NCBI GenBank assembly: GCA_028281105.1 | Contig: JANQKQ010000056.1 | Span: 1 to 63,656, forward strand | Direction: 5' to 3' | Length of the DNA: 63,656 bases | Source of the DNA: Rhizobiaceae bacterium | GTDB taxonomy: Bacteria > Pseudomonadota > Alphaproteobacteria > Rhizobiales > Rhizobiaceae | Shown: positions 54,391-63,609 of the stretch, in pieces | Layout of the letters: each line of letters starts with the position of its first letter | Position numbering within the stretch: position 1 is the stretch's first letter | Made by a program: the position numbers and the translations under genes | The notes under the pieces: generated by a model | The model's input: only the letters and a program-made list of their open reading frames with translations | Told to the model about the DNA's origin: nothing | Databases searched by the model: none

Positions 54391-54526
54391 GAAAACTAGA
54401 CTTTGTAATCTGAATTTATACCCATAAGGAGTCGGGATTCGAGCCGCGTTCTGCGAGCATAAGTTCCGGTCTGGGGCCCCTGGGAGGCACGCTGTGGCGG
54501 GCCCGAGAGCCGAGGGGAACTTGGGT
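54391..54526 (+). promoter_or_regulatory. Probable promoter region of the second ABC operon
   Basis: AT-rich tracts (about 54350-54432) in a high-GC background precede the permease gene. TTGTAA (about 54404) and TTATAC (about 54417) give no well-spaced -35/-10 pair I would trust. No palindromic site of the GntR type is present. A LuxR-type site may be here but I cannot define one. Confidence 0.35.
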
Positions 54527-55549
54527 ATGACCTTTTACCTGACGAAACGGGCGCTATCGCTGTTGATGGTGCTGCTTGGCCTGGCGGTGATGATCTTCAT
54601 CATCGCCCGCATCGTGCCAGGAGACCCGGCGCGCATCGCGCTGGGACCACTGGCGACGGCGGCGCAGGTCGAGGAACTTCGTCAGGAGATGGGGCTCAAC
54701 GACCCGATCCATATCCAGCTCTGGCACTATCTGTCCGGCCTCGCCCAGGGCGATCTGGGCAAATCCCTGCTCACCAGCCGTCCGGTGATGGACGACATCC
54801 TGCAGGCGCTGCCGGCCACGTTCGAACTGGTGCTGGCCACCGTCGTCCTGCAGATCGTCATCTCGATCCCGTTGGGCGTACTGGCGGCCTATTATCGCGA
54901 CACCTGGGTCGACAACGTCACCCGAGTCGTCTCGCTCATCGGCGTGGTGACGCCGGGTTTCGTGCTGGCCATCATCCTGCAGCTGCTGGCCAGCTATTAT
55001 CTGACCATCTTTCCGATAGCCGGCAGGCTCGATCCGGGGTTGGAGTTCCAGGCCTCGACCACCGGCCTGCTGCTCATAGATTCCGTGATCGCCGGCCGTC
55101 TCGATGTGTTCGTCGACGCGGCACGCCACATCTTCCTGCCCGCCATCGCGCTTTCCGCCGCCGGCATCGGCCAGGTTATGCGCATCACCCGCTCGTCGAT
55201 GATCGAGGTGGGTTCGCGCGACTTCGTCGAAGCCGCGCGCGCCTACGGCATCCCCGAGCGCGTGGTCACGTTCCGCTACATGCTGCGGGTCGCCTCGGTG
55301 GCGCCGCTGACCATCCTAGGGCTGGAATTCGCATCGCTGATCGGCAACGCCTTCGTCGTCGAGTTCGTGTTCTCCTGGCCGGGGCTCGCCAGCTACGGCG
55401 TGCGCACGATCCTGCAGAAGGATCTGAACGCGGTGATCGGCGTGGTGCTGGTCTCCGGCGTGTTCTTCGTCATCGCCAATCTGACCATCGACGCGCTGCT
55501 GGGCATCATCGATCCGCGCCACCGCATCCGCGAGGGCCAGCGCGCATGA
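54527..55549 (+). CDS. ABC transporter permease (DppB type)
   Basis: The protein has about 340 residues: an N-terminal helix (LTKRALSLLMVLLGLAVMIFIIARIVPGDPA), EMGLNDPIHIQLWHYLSGLAQGDLGKS (about 53), the coupling motif EAARAYGIPERVVTFRYMLRVASVAPL (about 225) and VVEFVFSWPGLASYGVRTILQKDLNAVIG. ATG 54527 follows GAGGGG. GTG 54494 has GGGAGG six bases ahead and would add 11 residues, so the start is uncertain. The next permease overlaps by four bases. Confidence 0.87.
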   Translation: MTFYLTKRALSLLMVLLGLAVMIFIIARIVPGDPARIALGPLATAAQVEELRQEMGLNDPIHIQLWHYLSGLAQGDLGKSLLTSRPVMDDILQALPATFELVLATVVLQIVISIPLGVLAAYYRDTWVDNVTRVVSLIGVVTPGFVLAIILQLLASYYLTIFPIAGRLDPGLEFQASTTGLLLIDSVIAGRLDVFVDAARHIFLPAIALSAAGIGQVMRITRSSMIEVGSRDFVEAARAYGIPERVVTFRYMLRVASVAPLTILGLEFASLIGNAFVVEFVFSWPGLASYGVRTILQKDLNAVIGVVLVSGVFFVIANLTIDALLGIIDPRHRIREGQRA

Positions 55550-56445
55550 GCGTCTCGCCATCCTTCGACGATCTAGGGCCTGATGGTGGTAGGGGCCGGT
55601 CGCTGACCAGCCGGCAGATGGCCTGGTACCGGTTCTCGCGCAATCCTTCGGCGCTGATCGGCACGGCCATCGTGGTTTCGGTGTTCATCGCGGCGATCTT
55701 CGCCCCCTTTATCGCCACTTCGCCGGAGTCCGCCGGCTCCCATGTCGACTTCGTCAATCGCCATTCCGCGCCGAGCTGGGAATTCCTGTTCGGCACCGAC
55801 AATGTCGGCCGCGACATCTTCAGCCGCGTGGTCTACGGCTACCGGGTCTCGCTGGGCCTGGTGGTCGGCGTTCTGGGCGTGGCGGTGCCGTTCGGCGTCG
55901 TGCTGGGGCTGGCGGCGGGCTATTTCGGCGGCCGGGTGGAATTCGCCATCATGCGGCTGACCGACATCATGCTGGCGATCCCGCCGCTGGCGATGGCGCT
56001 GGCGATCACGGCGGTACTCTCGCCCAATCTCATCAACGCGATGATCGCGATCACGCTATTGTGGTGGACCTGGCACACGCGGCTCATCTACCGCATCGTC
56101 AAGGGACAGATGGCTGAAGATTATGTGGAAGCGGCGAAGGTCGCCGGCGCCAGCCACTTCCACATCATGTTCCGCGAACTGTTGCCCAACTGCGTGCCGG
56201 CGATCTCGGTCAAGACATCGCTCGACGCCGGCTTCGTCATCCTGTTCGGCGCGGCGCTGTCCTTCCTCGGCCTCGGCGTAGCGCCGCCCACCCCCGACCT
56301 GGGCACCATGGTGTCGACCGGCTCGGAATATCTGCCCGAGTTCTGGTGGGAGGCGCTGATGCCGGGGATGGCCATTCTGTACGCCATCCTGGGCTTCAAC
56401 CTGCTCGGCGACGGCCTGCGCGACATGATGGATGTGGAGGTCTAG
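55546..56445 (+). CDS. ABC transporter permease (DppC type)
   Basis: The 299-residue protein has a cytoplasmic N-terminus, a first helix (SALIGTAIVVSVFIAAIFAPFIA, about 37), EFLFGTDNVGRDIFSRVVYGYR (about 80), the coupling motif EAAKVAGASHFHIMFRELLPNCVPAI (about 190) and the family end LGLGVAPPTPDLGTMVS..PEFWWEALMPG. It starts by ATGA overlap with the DppB gene and its TAG stop directly precedes the ATPase TTG start. Confidence 0.87.
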   Translation: MSVSPSFDDLGPDGGRGRSLTSRQMAWYRFSRNPSALIGTAIVVSVFIAAIFAPFIATSPESAGSHVDFVNRHSAPSWEFLFGTDNVGRDIFSRVVYGYRVSLGLVVGVLGVAVPFGVVLGLAAGYFGGRVEFAIMRLTDIMLAIPPLAMALAITAVLSPNLINAMIAITLLWWTWHTRLIYRIVKGQMAEDYVEAAKVAGASHFHIMFRELLPNCVPAISVKTSLDAGFVILFGAALSFLGLGVAPPTPDLGTMVSTGSEYLPEFWWEALMPGMAILYAILGFNLLGDGLRDMMDVEV

Positions 56446-58176
56446 TTGGCCGAACCCATCCTCGACATCTCGGGCCTCGATATCTCGTTCACCACCTATG
56501 GCGAGCGCACGCAGATCCTGCACGACGTATCGATGAAGGTGGGTGCTGGCGAGCGGGTCTCGCTGATCGGCCAGTCGGGCTCGGGCAAGACGGTCACCAT
56601 GCGCGCCATCATCGGCACCCTGCCGATGCCGCCCGGCTCGATCGACGCCGGTTCGATCCGCTTCGAGGGCACCGAGCTGCTCACGCTCGACAAGCGCGCG
56701 CGCAACCGTCTGAAGGGCACCGGCATCTCCATCGTGCTGCAGGACCCGCTGCTGTCGTTCAATCCGGTGCTGACCATCGGCCGGCAGATGGACGACGTGG
56801 TCCGCTTCGCCGATATGCGGCTTGGCACGAGCCGTCCGCGCGCCGAGCGGCAGGCGCACATCTACGAGGTCCTGCGCAACGTGCAGCTGGCCGACGGCGA
56901 GCGCATCTGCCACGCCTATCCGATGATGCTGTCGGGCGGCATGCGCCAGCGGGTGCTGATCGCCATGGCGCTGCTCAACAGCCCGCGGCTGCTGATCGCG
57001 GATGAGCCGGGCACCGCGCTGGACGTCACCACGCAGCAGGAGATCTTGATCCTGCTCAACAAGCTGGTCGACGAGACCGGCATGTCGCTGATGCTGATCA
57101 CCCACAATCTGGGCGTGGTGCGCGAGATGGCCGACCGTATTTACGTGATGCAGCGCGGGCGCATCGTCGAAAGCGGCAGGCGCGAGGAAATCTTCTCCAA
57201 GCCAAGCCACGACTACACCAGGGAACTGATGGACGCGGTGCCGTCTCTATATGGTCCCAAGGTCACCGACGTTGCCAACGACAAGGCCGACCGCACGGTC
57301 ATCAAGCTGCGCGACCTGAGCAAGGATTTCCCGCTGCGCGCCGGCCTGTTCAACCGGCAGGTCGGCATCTCGCACGCGGTCAGGAACGTCGACCTGGACA
57401 TCGAGCACGGCGACATCTTCGGCATCGCAGGGGAATCGGGATCGGGCAAGACGACGCTGGCGAAAATGCTGCTCGGCCTGTTCCCGCCGACCACCGGCGA
57501 GATCACCGTCGACGGGCGCAACGTGGCGGACGTGGCCGGCACCCGCGATTTCCGCAAACTGGTGCAGATCGTCTACCAGAACCCCGGCTCCTCGCTCAAT
57601 CCGAAACGCTCGGTGGGCGACCAGCTCTCGGTGCCGCTGATCTTCGCCGGCTACGACAAGTCGGGCATCCCTGCGCGCATCCGCGAACTGTTGGAGCTGG
57701 TCGACCTGCCGGCGCGCTATGCGTCCATGTATCCACACGAACTGTCCGGCGGACAAAAGCAGCGCGTGGCGATCGCGCGCGCGCTTTCGGTCGACCCGAA
57801 GATCGTGGTCCTCGACGAGCCCACCTCGGCGCTCGACGTTCTCATCCAGAACGTGGTGATCGAGCTGCTGCAGCGGCTGCGCTCCGAACTGGACCTGACC
57901 TACGTGTTCATCAGCCACGACCTGTCGCTGATGCGCAATTTCTGCAATCGCGTGGCCATCATGTTCCGCGGCGAGATCTGCGAGCAGGGCGAGACCCCTT
58001 CGGTATTCGCCCAGCCGCAGCACCCGTACACCAGGGCGCTTTTGAGTTCGATTCCGGTGCTCACCGACGACGAGGCCGCACGCAAGCCCGTCGTCGACGC
58101 CGCCGAACGCCAAGCGGTCCTGGCATCCACAACCACACTGACACAAGAGGCAACGAATGTATCGGATTGGAATTGA
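56446..58176 (+). CDS. Fused ABC transporter ATPase (DppD-DppF type)
   Basis: The 576-residue protein has two nucleotide-binding domains. NBD1 has GQSGSGKTVTMRAII (about 42), LSGGMRQRVLIAMAL and LIADEPGTALDV. NBD2 has GESGSGKTTLAKMLL (about 327), LSGGQKQRVAIARAL and VLDEPTSALDVL. Unlike the first fused ATPase, both halves look complete. The C-terminus lacks the oligopeptide Cys tail. The start is TTG 56446, five bases after GGAGG and touching the TAG stop of the permease. It overlaps the HyuA gene by 20 bases. Confidence 0.88.
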   Translation: MAEPILDISGLDISFTTYGERTQILHDVSMKVGAGERVSLIGQSGSGKTVTMRAIIGTLPMPPGSIDAGSIRFEGTELLTLDKRARNRLKGTGISIVLQDPLLSFNPVLTIGRQMDDVVRFADMRLGTSRPRAERQAHIYEVLRNVQLADGERICHAYPMMLSGGMRQRVLIAMALLNSPRLLIADEPGTALDVTTQQEILILLNKLVDETGMSLMLITHNLGVVREMADRIYVMQRGRIVESGRREEIFSKPSHDYTRELMDAVPSLYGPKVTDVANDKADRTVIKLRDLSKDFPLRAGLFNRQVGISHAVRNVDLDIEHGDIFGIAGESGSGKTTLAKMLLGLFPPTTGEITVDGRNVADVAGTRDFRKLVQIVYQNPGSSLNPKRSVGDQLSVPLIFAGYDKSGIPARIRELLELVDLPARYASMYPHELSGGQKQRVAIARALSVDPKIVVLDEPTSALDVLIQNVVIELLQRLRSELDLTYVFISHDLSLMRNFCNRVAIMFRGEICEQGETPSVFAQPQHPYTRALLSSIPVLTDDEAARKPVVDAAERQAVLASTTTLTQEATNVSDWN

Positions 58177-59698
58177 CGTTGGCGGTACCAATACCGACGC
58201 GGTGATCATGGACGGCGAGAAGCTGATTCTCGGCGTCAAATCCCCGACGACCCAGGACGTCACTAGCGGCATCGTCGCCAGCCTGACCCAGGTTCTGGCC
58301 GATAGCGAGATCGCCACCGACCAGATCGGCGCGGTGATGATCGGCACCACCCATTTCACCAACGCGGTGGTCGAGCGCCGCCGGCTGTCGAAGACGGCCG
58401 CGGTGCGCCTGTGCCTGCCGGCGGCCGAATGCCTGCCGCCGATGGTCGACTGGCCCGACGACATCCGCGAAACCGTCGGCGGCCATTACTGGATGGCCAA
58501 GGGCGGCAACGAATTCGACGGACGCGAGATTTCCGCCCTCGACGAGGACGAACTCAAGGGGATCGCGGAAGCGATCGGCAAGCAGTCCATCGACACGATC
58601 GCCATCTGCTCGGTGTTCTCCCCGGTCAATGACGAGATGGAGCGCAAGGCGCGCGACATTCTGGCCGCGCGCCTGCCCGACGCCAACTTCACCCTTTCGA
58701 GCGAGATCGGCCGGCTCGGCATCCTGGAACGCGAGAACGCGGCGATCATGAACGCTTCGCTGCGCGCGTTGAGCGCAGAGACCGTCGAAGCCTTCGGCAA
58801 GGCTCTAGAGTCCGCCGGCCTGTCGTGCCCGTGCTTCATCACCCAGAACGACGGCACGCTGATGAGCGCGGAGTTCGTGCGCGCCTATCCGGTGCTCACC
58901 TTCGCTTCGGGCCCGACCAACTCGATGCGCGGGGCTTCGTTCCTGACCGGCGAGGAGAACGCGGTGGTGGTCGATGTGGGCGGCACGTCCACCGACGTGG
59001 GCTCGATCATCAAGGGCTTCCCGCGCCAGGCGTCGACCTCGGTCGACATCGGCGGAGTGCGCACCAATTTCCGCATGCCGGACGTGTTTTCGTTCGCGCT
59101 GGGCGGCGGCACCATCATCAAGCCGGAGGAAGACCAACCCATCGGTCCGCAGTCGGTGGGCTATCGCATCCACACCGAGGGCCTGGTGTTCGGCGGCAAG
59201 ACGCTGACGGCCACCGACGTCGCCGTCGGATTGGGCATGGCCGACATCGGCGACCGCGAACCGGCCGGTTCGTTGGGCAAAACGCTGCTCTCGAAGATGT
59301 ACGCCATCATGGACGAGATGATCGTCAACGGGGTCGAGCGAGTGCGCGTCTCGCCAGACAAGATCCCGGTGCTGGCGGTGGGCGGCGGTTCCATCCTGAT
59401 GCAGGACCAGGTCGGCGAACTGCCGGTGATCAAGCCTGAGAACTTCGCGGTCGCCAATGCGGTGGGCGCGGCGATCGGCCAGATCAGCGGCGAGGTCGAC
59501 CGCATCTTCTCCCTCGACAAGACCTCGCGCGACGAGGCGCTGGAGACCGCGCGCGAGGAAGCCACCCAAAAGGCGATCGCCGCGGGCGCCAAGCCGGACA
59601 GCATCGAAGTGTTGGATCAGGAAGACGTGCCGCTGGCCTACCTGCCCGGCAACGCCACCCGCATCCACCTCAAAGTGGTCGGTGACCTCGATGGCTAG
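58157..59698 (+). CDS. Hydantoinase/oxoprolinase A-type protein
   Basis: The 513-residue protein has an N-terminal ribonuclease-H-like ATPase fold: RIGIDVGGTNTDAVIMDGE (about 3), VMIGTTHFTNAVVERRRL (about 60), and later NAVVVDVGGTSTDVGSII (about 275) and LALGGGTIIKP-like (FSFALGGGTIIKPEE). Such proteins drive ATP-dependent opening of hydantoin or 5-oxoproline rings, or acetone-type carboxylation, usually with a partner HyuB. Here no HyuB follows; two DUF917 proteins do. ATG 58157 starts inside the ATPase gene (20-base overlap), which supports co-translation. Confidence 0.8.
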   Translation: MYRIGIDVGGTNTDAVIMDGEKLILGVKSPTTQDVTSGIVASLTQVLADSEIATDQIGAVMIGTTHFTNAVVERRRLSKTAAVRLCLPAAECLPPMVDWPDDIRETVGGHYWMAKGGNEFDGREISALDEDELKGIAEAIGKQSIDTIAICSVFSPVNDEMERKARDILAARLPDANFTLSSEIGRLGILERENAAIMNASLRALSAETVEAFGKALESAGLSCPCFITQNDGTLMSAEFVRAYPVLTFASGPTNSMRGASFLTGEENAVVVDVGGTSTDVGSIIKGFPRQASTSVDIGGVRTNFRMPDVFSFALGGGTIIKPEEDQPIGPQSVGYRIHTEGLVFGGKTLTATDVAVGLGMADIGDREPAGSLGKTLLSKMYAIMDEMIVNGVERVRVSPDKIPVLAVGGGSILMQDQVGELPVIKPENFAVANAVGAAIGQISGEVDRIFSLDKTSRDEALETAREEATQKAIAAGAKPDSIEVLDQEDVPLAYLPGNATRIHLKVVGDLDG

Positions 59699-60800
59699 TT
59701 TGACGCAGGTTTTGGACGCCGACCTCGACGCGATCGAGGTGGGCTCCGGCATTCTGGGCACAGGCGGCGGCGGCAATCCGTATATCGGCAAGCTGCGCTG
59801 CCGTGAGGAACTGCGTAAGGGCCGGCGCATCGACGTTATTCCCCTCGCCGAGTTGGATGACGACGCGCTGGTCGTCTCGCTGGGCGGCATCGGCGCCCCG
59901 GTGGTCGGTGTGGAGAAGATCGAACAGGGCGAGGAATGCCTGCGGGCGCTACGGGCGCTTGAACAGGAACTCGGCCACAAGATCGACGCGACGATTTCGT
60001 CGGAGATCGGCGGCGCCAATTCCATGGAGCCGATGCTGACCGCGGCGCAGGCGGGCATTCCCGTGGTCGACGGCGACGGCATGGGCCGCGCGTTCCCGGA
60101 GATGCAGATGTGCACCTGGTCGATCTATGGCCACCAGTCCTTCCCTTCCGCGATGGCGGACGAGAAGGGCAACATCGTCATCTTTCGCCAAACCGCCTCG
60201 GAAGTGTGGCTGGAGCGGCTGGCGCGTTCGTGCGTGGTGACCATGGGGGCTGCCGCGGGAATCGCGCTGGCGCCGATGCGCGGGTCGTTCATCAAGCAGT
60301 TCGCCATTCCAGACACGCTGACGCAAGCCTGGTCGCTGGGCAAAGCGGTGTTCGAAGCCCAGGCGGAAAACCGCGATCCGATCGCCGCCATTCTGGAGCA
60401 TGAGGACGGCCGGCTGCTGATGACGGCGAAGATCGTCGATCTCAAGCGCCACCTGAAAGGCGGGTTCGCGGTGGGCGAGGTCAAGCTGGAGGGCTTCGGC
60501 AATTTCGCCGGCGAGACCGGGCTCATCGATTTGCAGAACGAGTTCCTGGTGTTCCGCCGCAACGGCGAGATGGAGATCTGCGTGCCGGACCTGATCGTTG
60601 TGCTCGATTCAGACACCGGCCTGCCGATCACCACCGAGGTGCTGCGCTACGGCCAGCGGGTCGCCATTCTGGCCCTGCCCTGCCACGACCTGCTGCGCTC
60701 CGAGCAAGCGTTGGAGGTGATCGGCCCGGCCGCCTTCGGATACCCGGACCTGACCTACTCACCCTTACCGCGAACGAGCGAACGCGAGGCGGCCCAATGA
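59691..60800 (+). CDS. DUF917 protein (first copy)
   Basis: The 369-residue DUF917 protein has IEVGSGILGTGGGGNPYIGKL (about 16), ATISSEIGGANSMEPMLTAAQAGIPVVDGDGMGRAFPEMQM (about 100-140) and FAVGEVKLEGFGNFAGETGLIDLQNEFLVF (about 265). DUF917 proteins form a pair with hydantoinase-A-like subunits and their chemistry is not settled. ATG 59691 overlaps the HyuA stop by eight bases. The next gene is a paralogue with the same GGGG..PYIGKL and VDGDGMGRAFPE motifs, starting by ATGA overlap. Confidence 0.8.
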   Translation: MASLTQVLDADLDAIEVGSGILGTGGGGNPYIGKLRCREELRKGRRIDVIPLAELDDDALVVSLGGIGAPVVGVEKIEQGEECLRALRALEQELGHKIDATISSEIGGANSMEPMLTAAQAGIPVVDGDGMGRAFPEMQMCTWSIYGHQSFPSAMADEKGNIVIFRQTASEVWLERLARSCVVTMGAAAGIALAPMRGSFIKQFAIPDTLTQAWSLGKAVFEAQAENRDPIAAILEHEDGRLLMTAKIVDLKRHLKGGFAVGEVKLEGFGNFAGETGLIDLQNEFLVFRRNGEMEICVPDLIVVLDSDTGLPITTEVLRYGQRVAILALPCHDLLRSEQALEVIGPAAFGYPDLTYSPLPRTSEREAAQ

Positions 60801-61894
60801 GCGTCGAACCGATCAAGACCATCGAAAAGGCCGACATGGCCGACATCGCGCTCGGCGGCGCGTTCCTGGGCACCGGCGGCGGCGGCGATCCGTATATCGG
60901 CAAGCTGATGGCTGAGCAGGCGCTTGACGAACACGGACCGGTGCGCGTGGCCGATGTGGACGAGTTCGACGACGATGCGCTGATCATGCCGGTCGCCATG
61001 ATGGGCGCCCCCACCGTGATGCTGGAAAAGCTGCCCAAGGGCACCGAGGTGGGCACCGCGCTTTCCTCGCTGGAGGCCTATCTGGGCGCCAAGGCCGACG
61101 CGATCTTCTGCGTGGAGGCGGGCGGGCTCAACTCGACCATTCCCGTCGCGGTGGCGGCGGCCACGGGCCTGCCCATCGTCGACGGCGACGGCATGGGCCG
61201 GGCCTTTCCCGAACTGCAGATGGTGTCGATGACCATGCACGGGCTGAAAGCGACTCCAATGGTGATCGCCGACGACAAGGGCAATTCCATCGTCATCAAC
61301 GCGGTCGACAATCTGGCGACCGAGAAGTTCGCCCGCGTGGCCACCGTCGAGATGGGCGGGGCGGCGCTGATCGCGCTCTATCCCATGCGGGGCGCGGAGG
61401 CCAAGAAGGCGATCCTGCGCGGCTCGATGTCGCTGATCAAGTCGATCGGCCGGATCATCGACGCCGAACAGGCCGCCAACCGCAACCCGGCGCAGGCGCT
61501 GGCCTCCGAACTCAACGGCATCCGCCTGTTCGAGGGCCGCGTCCACGACGTGGAGCGGCGCACCGAGGGCGGGTTCGCGCGCGGCTCGTGCGAAATCGTC
61601 GGGCTTGGACCCAACGACGGCGCTTCCATCACCCTTGAATTTCAAAACGAATTCCTGATCGCGCGGCGAGCAAACGGCAAACCGTTGGCGATGACACCGG
61701 ACCTGATCTGCCTGTTGGATCTGGAAACCGGACAACCGATCACCACCGAGCAGATCCGATACGGCTTCAGAGTCATCGTGTTCGGCCTGCCGTGCAATCC
61801 GCAGTGGCGATCGGATCATGGGCTGGAATTGGTGGGCCCGAAATATTTCGGCTACGAGCTGGAATACCAACCGATCGAGGCCCTCAATGGCTGA
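60797..61894 (+). CDS. DUF917 protein (second copy)
   Basis: The 365-residue paralogue of the preceding gene has IALGGAFLGTGGGGDPYIGKLMAEQ (about 15), FCVEAGGLNSTIPVAVAAATGLPIVDGDGMGRAFPELQM (about 105-142) and LVNLATEKFARVATVEMGGAALIALYPM-like segments. The differences are spread over the whole length, so the duplication is old; the two may form a hetero-complex with the HyuA-type subunit. ATG 60797 overlaps the first copy by four bases. The binding-protein gene follows 40 bases later. Confidence 0.8.
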   Translation: MSVEPIKTIEKADMADIALGGAFLGTGGGGDPYIGKLMAEQALDEHGPVRVADVDEFDDDALIMPVAMMGAPTVMLEKLPKGTEVGTALSSLEAYLGAKADAIFCVEAGGLNSTIPVAVAAATGLPIVDGDGMGRAFPELQMVSMTMHGLKATPMVIADDKGNSIVINAVDNLATEKFARVATVEMGGAALIALYPMRGAEAKKAILRGSMSLIKSIGRIIDAEQAANRNPAQALASELNGIRLFEGRVHDVERRTEGGFARGSCEIVGLGPNDGASITLEFQNEFLIARRANGKPLAMTPDLICLLDLETGQPITTEQIRYGFRVIVFGLPCNPQWRSDHGLELVGPKYFGYELEYQPIEALNG

Positions 61895-61934
61895 GGCACC
61901 CTGCCCGGCCGCAACAACGAGAGGAGCAAGGACG

Positions 61935-63506
61935 ATGAGTAAATTGTGTTCGCTAGCACGCGGCGCGCTGTTGGGCGCCGGCCTGGCGCTGTCGGCCGGG
62001 GCCGCTAACGCCGAGAACGTGGCCACGGTCAACGTGGTGCAGATCTTCGGCACGATCGATCCGGCCAAGGTCAACGACTACACCGAGTATATGGCCGGCG
62101 TGAACCTGTATGACGCGCTGACCACGCTGGACTCCAAGGGCAACATCCTGCCGATGCTGGCGGAAAGCTGGGAGGCCTCCGACGACACGCTGACCTATAC
62201 CTTCCACCTGAAAAGCGGCGTCACCTTCCAGGACGGTTCGCCGGTGGAAGCCAAAGACGTGGTCTATTCGGTCAAGCGGCTGCTGGCGCTCAACGAGGGA
62301 CCGGCCTTCCTGTTCGAGGGCGTTCTCGATGAGGATTCGGTCAGCGCCATCGACGGCGACACCGTCGAGTTCAAGCTGAGAAAGGTCTATTCGCCGTTCC
62401 TGACCACCACGCCGATCATGTTCGTGGTCAATTCCGATCTGGCCGAGGCCAACAAGACCGACGCCGATCCGTGGGCGGCCGACTATCTGGCCAACAACAG
62501 CGCGGGCGCGGGCGCCTACATGCTCGATAGCTGGAACCGCGGCGCCAACATGGTGATCAAGCGCTACGACGGCTATCACCTGGGCTGGGACGATCAGGCG
62601 ATCGACACGGTGCGTTTCGTCGTTACCAACGAAGAGGCAACCGTCAAAGCGCTTGCCGCGGCGGGCGAATTGTCGATGTCGAGCGACGCGCAGGCCCAGG
62701 AGACCTACGATTCGATCGGCAAGATGGAAGGCTACCGGATCGTCACCTATCCCACGGCCACCAACTTCTACCTGAAGCTCAACCACCAGGTGGCGCCGAC
62801 CGACGATGTGCACATCCGTCGTGCGGTGGCCGCTGCTACGGATTACGAGACGATCCGCGGCACGCTGCTGCCGGGCGAGCCGCTGGCCGGGCCGATGCCG
62901 CCGGTGTTCGCCGACGCCTATAACAGCGACCTTGAGGCACCGGTCTTCGATCTGGAAGCCGCGCGCGAGCACGTGGCCAAGAGCAAATATGCCGGTGGCG
63001 ATGCGATCCCGATCGAGATCATGTTCGTGGCCGGGCTGGCGTTCGAGGAAGAGATCGCGCTGCTGATGAAGTCCAATCTCGACCAGATCGGCTTCAACAC
63101 CATCCTCAAGCCCGAGCCCTGGAACCGGATGACGGAACTGGCCAACAAGCCGGAGACAACGCCCGCCATCAACGAGGTGTTCTACGGCGCCACCTATCCC
63201 TCGCCGGACAGCTTCTTCTACACCCAGTACCATTCCAACGCGAAAGGCACCTGGGCGTCGATGGAGTGGGTACTCGATCCCGAGCTTGACGCGATGATCG
63301 ACGCGGCGCGCGGCACCGCCGACATCGATGAGCAGAACCGGATCTACAAGGATATCCAGGCGAGACTGGTCGACCAGCAATCGGACGTCTTCCTGCTGAC
63401 CCAGCGTTCGCAGCAGGCGTTTTCGAACTGCATGGACGGGTTCTCCTGGGTGCCGATGCAGAGCTTCGAGTTCAACTTCTACAACATGAAGTGGGTCTGC
63501 AACTGA
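61935..63506 (+). CDS. ABC transporter substrate-binding protein (family 5, peptide type)
   Basis: The protein has about 523 residues. ATG 61935 follows GAGGAG. The signal peptide is residues 1-26 (LCSLARGALLGAGLALSAGAANA). The family-5 fold has VNLYDALTTLDSKGNILPMLAESWEASDDTLTYTFHLKSGVTFQDGSP (about 55), VVYSVKRLLAL, AGAYMLDSWNRGANMVIKRYDGYH and VHIRRAVAAATDYETIRGTLL. It serves the permeases encoded at 54527-56445, which suggests the operon imports the substrate processed by HyuA and DUF917. It is the last gene, terminated at 63579. Confidence 0.88.
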   Translation: MSKLCSLARGALLGAGLALSAGAANAENVATVNVVQIFGTIDPAKVNDYTEYMAGVNLYDALTTLDSKGNILPMLAESWEASDDTLTYTFHLKSGVTFQDGSPVEAKDVVYSVKRLLALNEGPAFLFEGVLDEDSVSAIDGDTVEFKLRKVYSPFLTTTPIMFVVNSDLAEANKTDADPWAADYLANNSAGAGAYMLDSWNRGANMVIKRYDGYHLGWDDQAIDTVRFVVTNEEATVKALAAAGELSMSSDAQAQETYDSIGKMEGYRIVTYPTATNFYLKLNHQVAPTDDVHIRRAVAAATDYETIRGTLLPGEPLAGPMPPVFADAYNSDLEAPVFDLEAAREHVAKSKYAGGDAIPIEIMFVAGLAFEEEIALLMKSNLDQIGFNTILKPEPWNRMTELANKPETTPAINEVFYGATYPSPDSFFYTQYHSNAKGTWASMEWVLDPELDAMIDAARGTADIDEQNRIYKDIQARLVDQQSDVFLLTQRSQQAFSNCMDGFSWVPMQSFEFNFYNMKWVCN

Positions 63507-63578
63507 CCGCGCCATAGCGCGAAATCCGTTGGGGCGGTCGAACGCAATCGACAACAGCCGATCGCCCCGATTTTTCCC

Positions 63579-63609
63579 AGAGCCGGCGGCCCACCGCCGG
63601 CTCTTTTTT
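63579..63609 (+). terminator. Strong rho-independent terminator of the ABC/HyuA operon
   Basis: AGAGCCGGCGG (63579-63589), loop CCCA, CCGCCGGCTCT (63594-63604) and a T-run through 63609. It closes the long operon that begins at 54527. Confidence 0.9.

Noticed and set aside
61953-63554. Minus-strand 533-codon frame opposite the last binding-protein gene
   Set aside because: The plus strand shows signal peptide, family-5 motifs, a ribosome-binding site and terminator.
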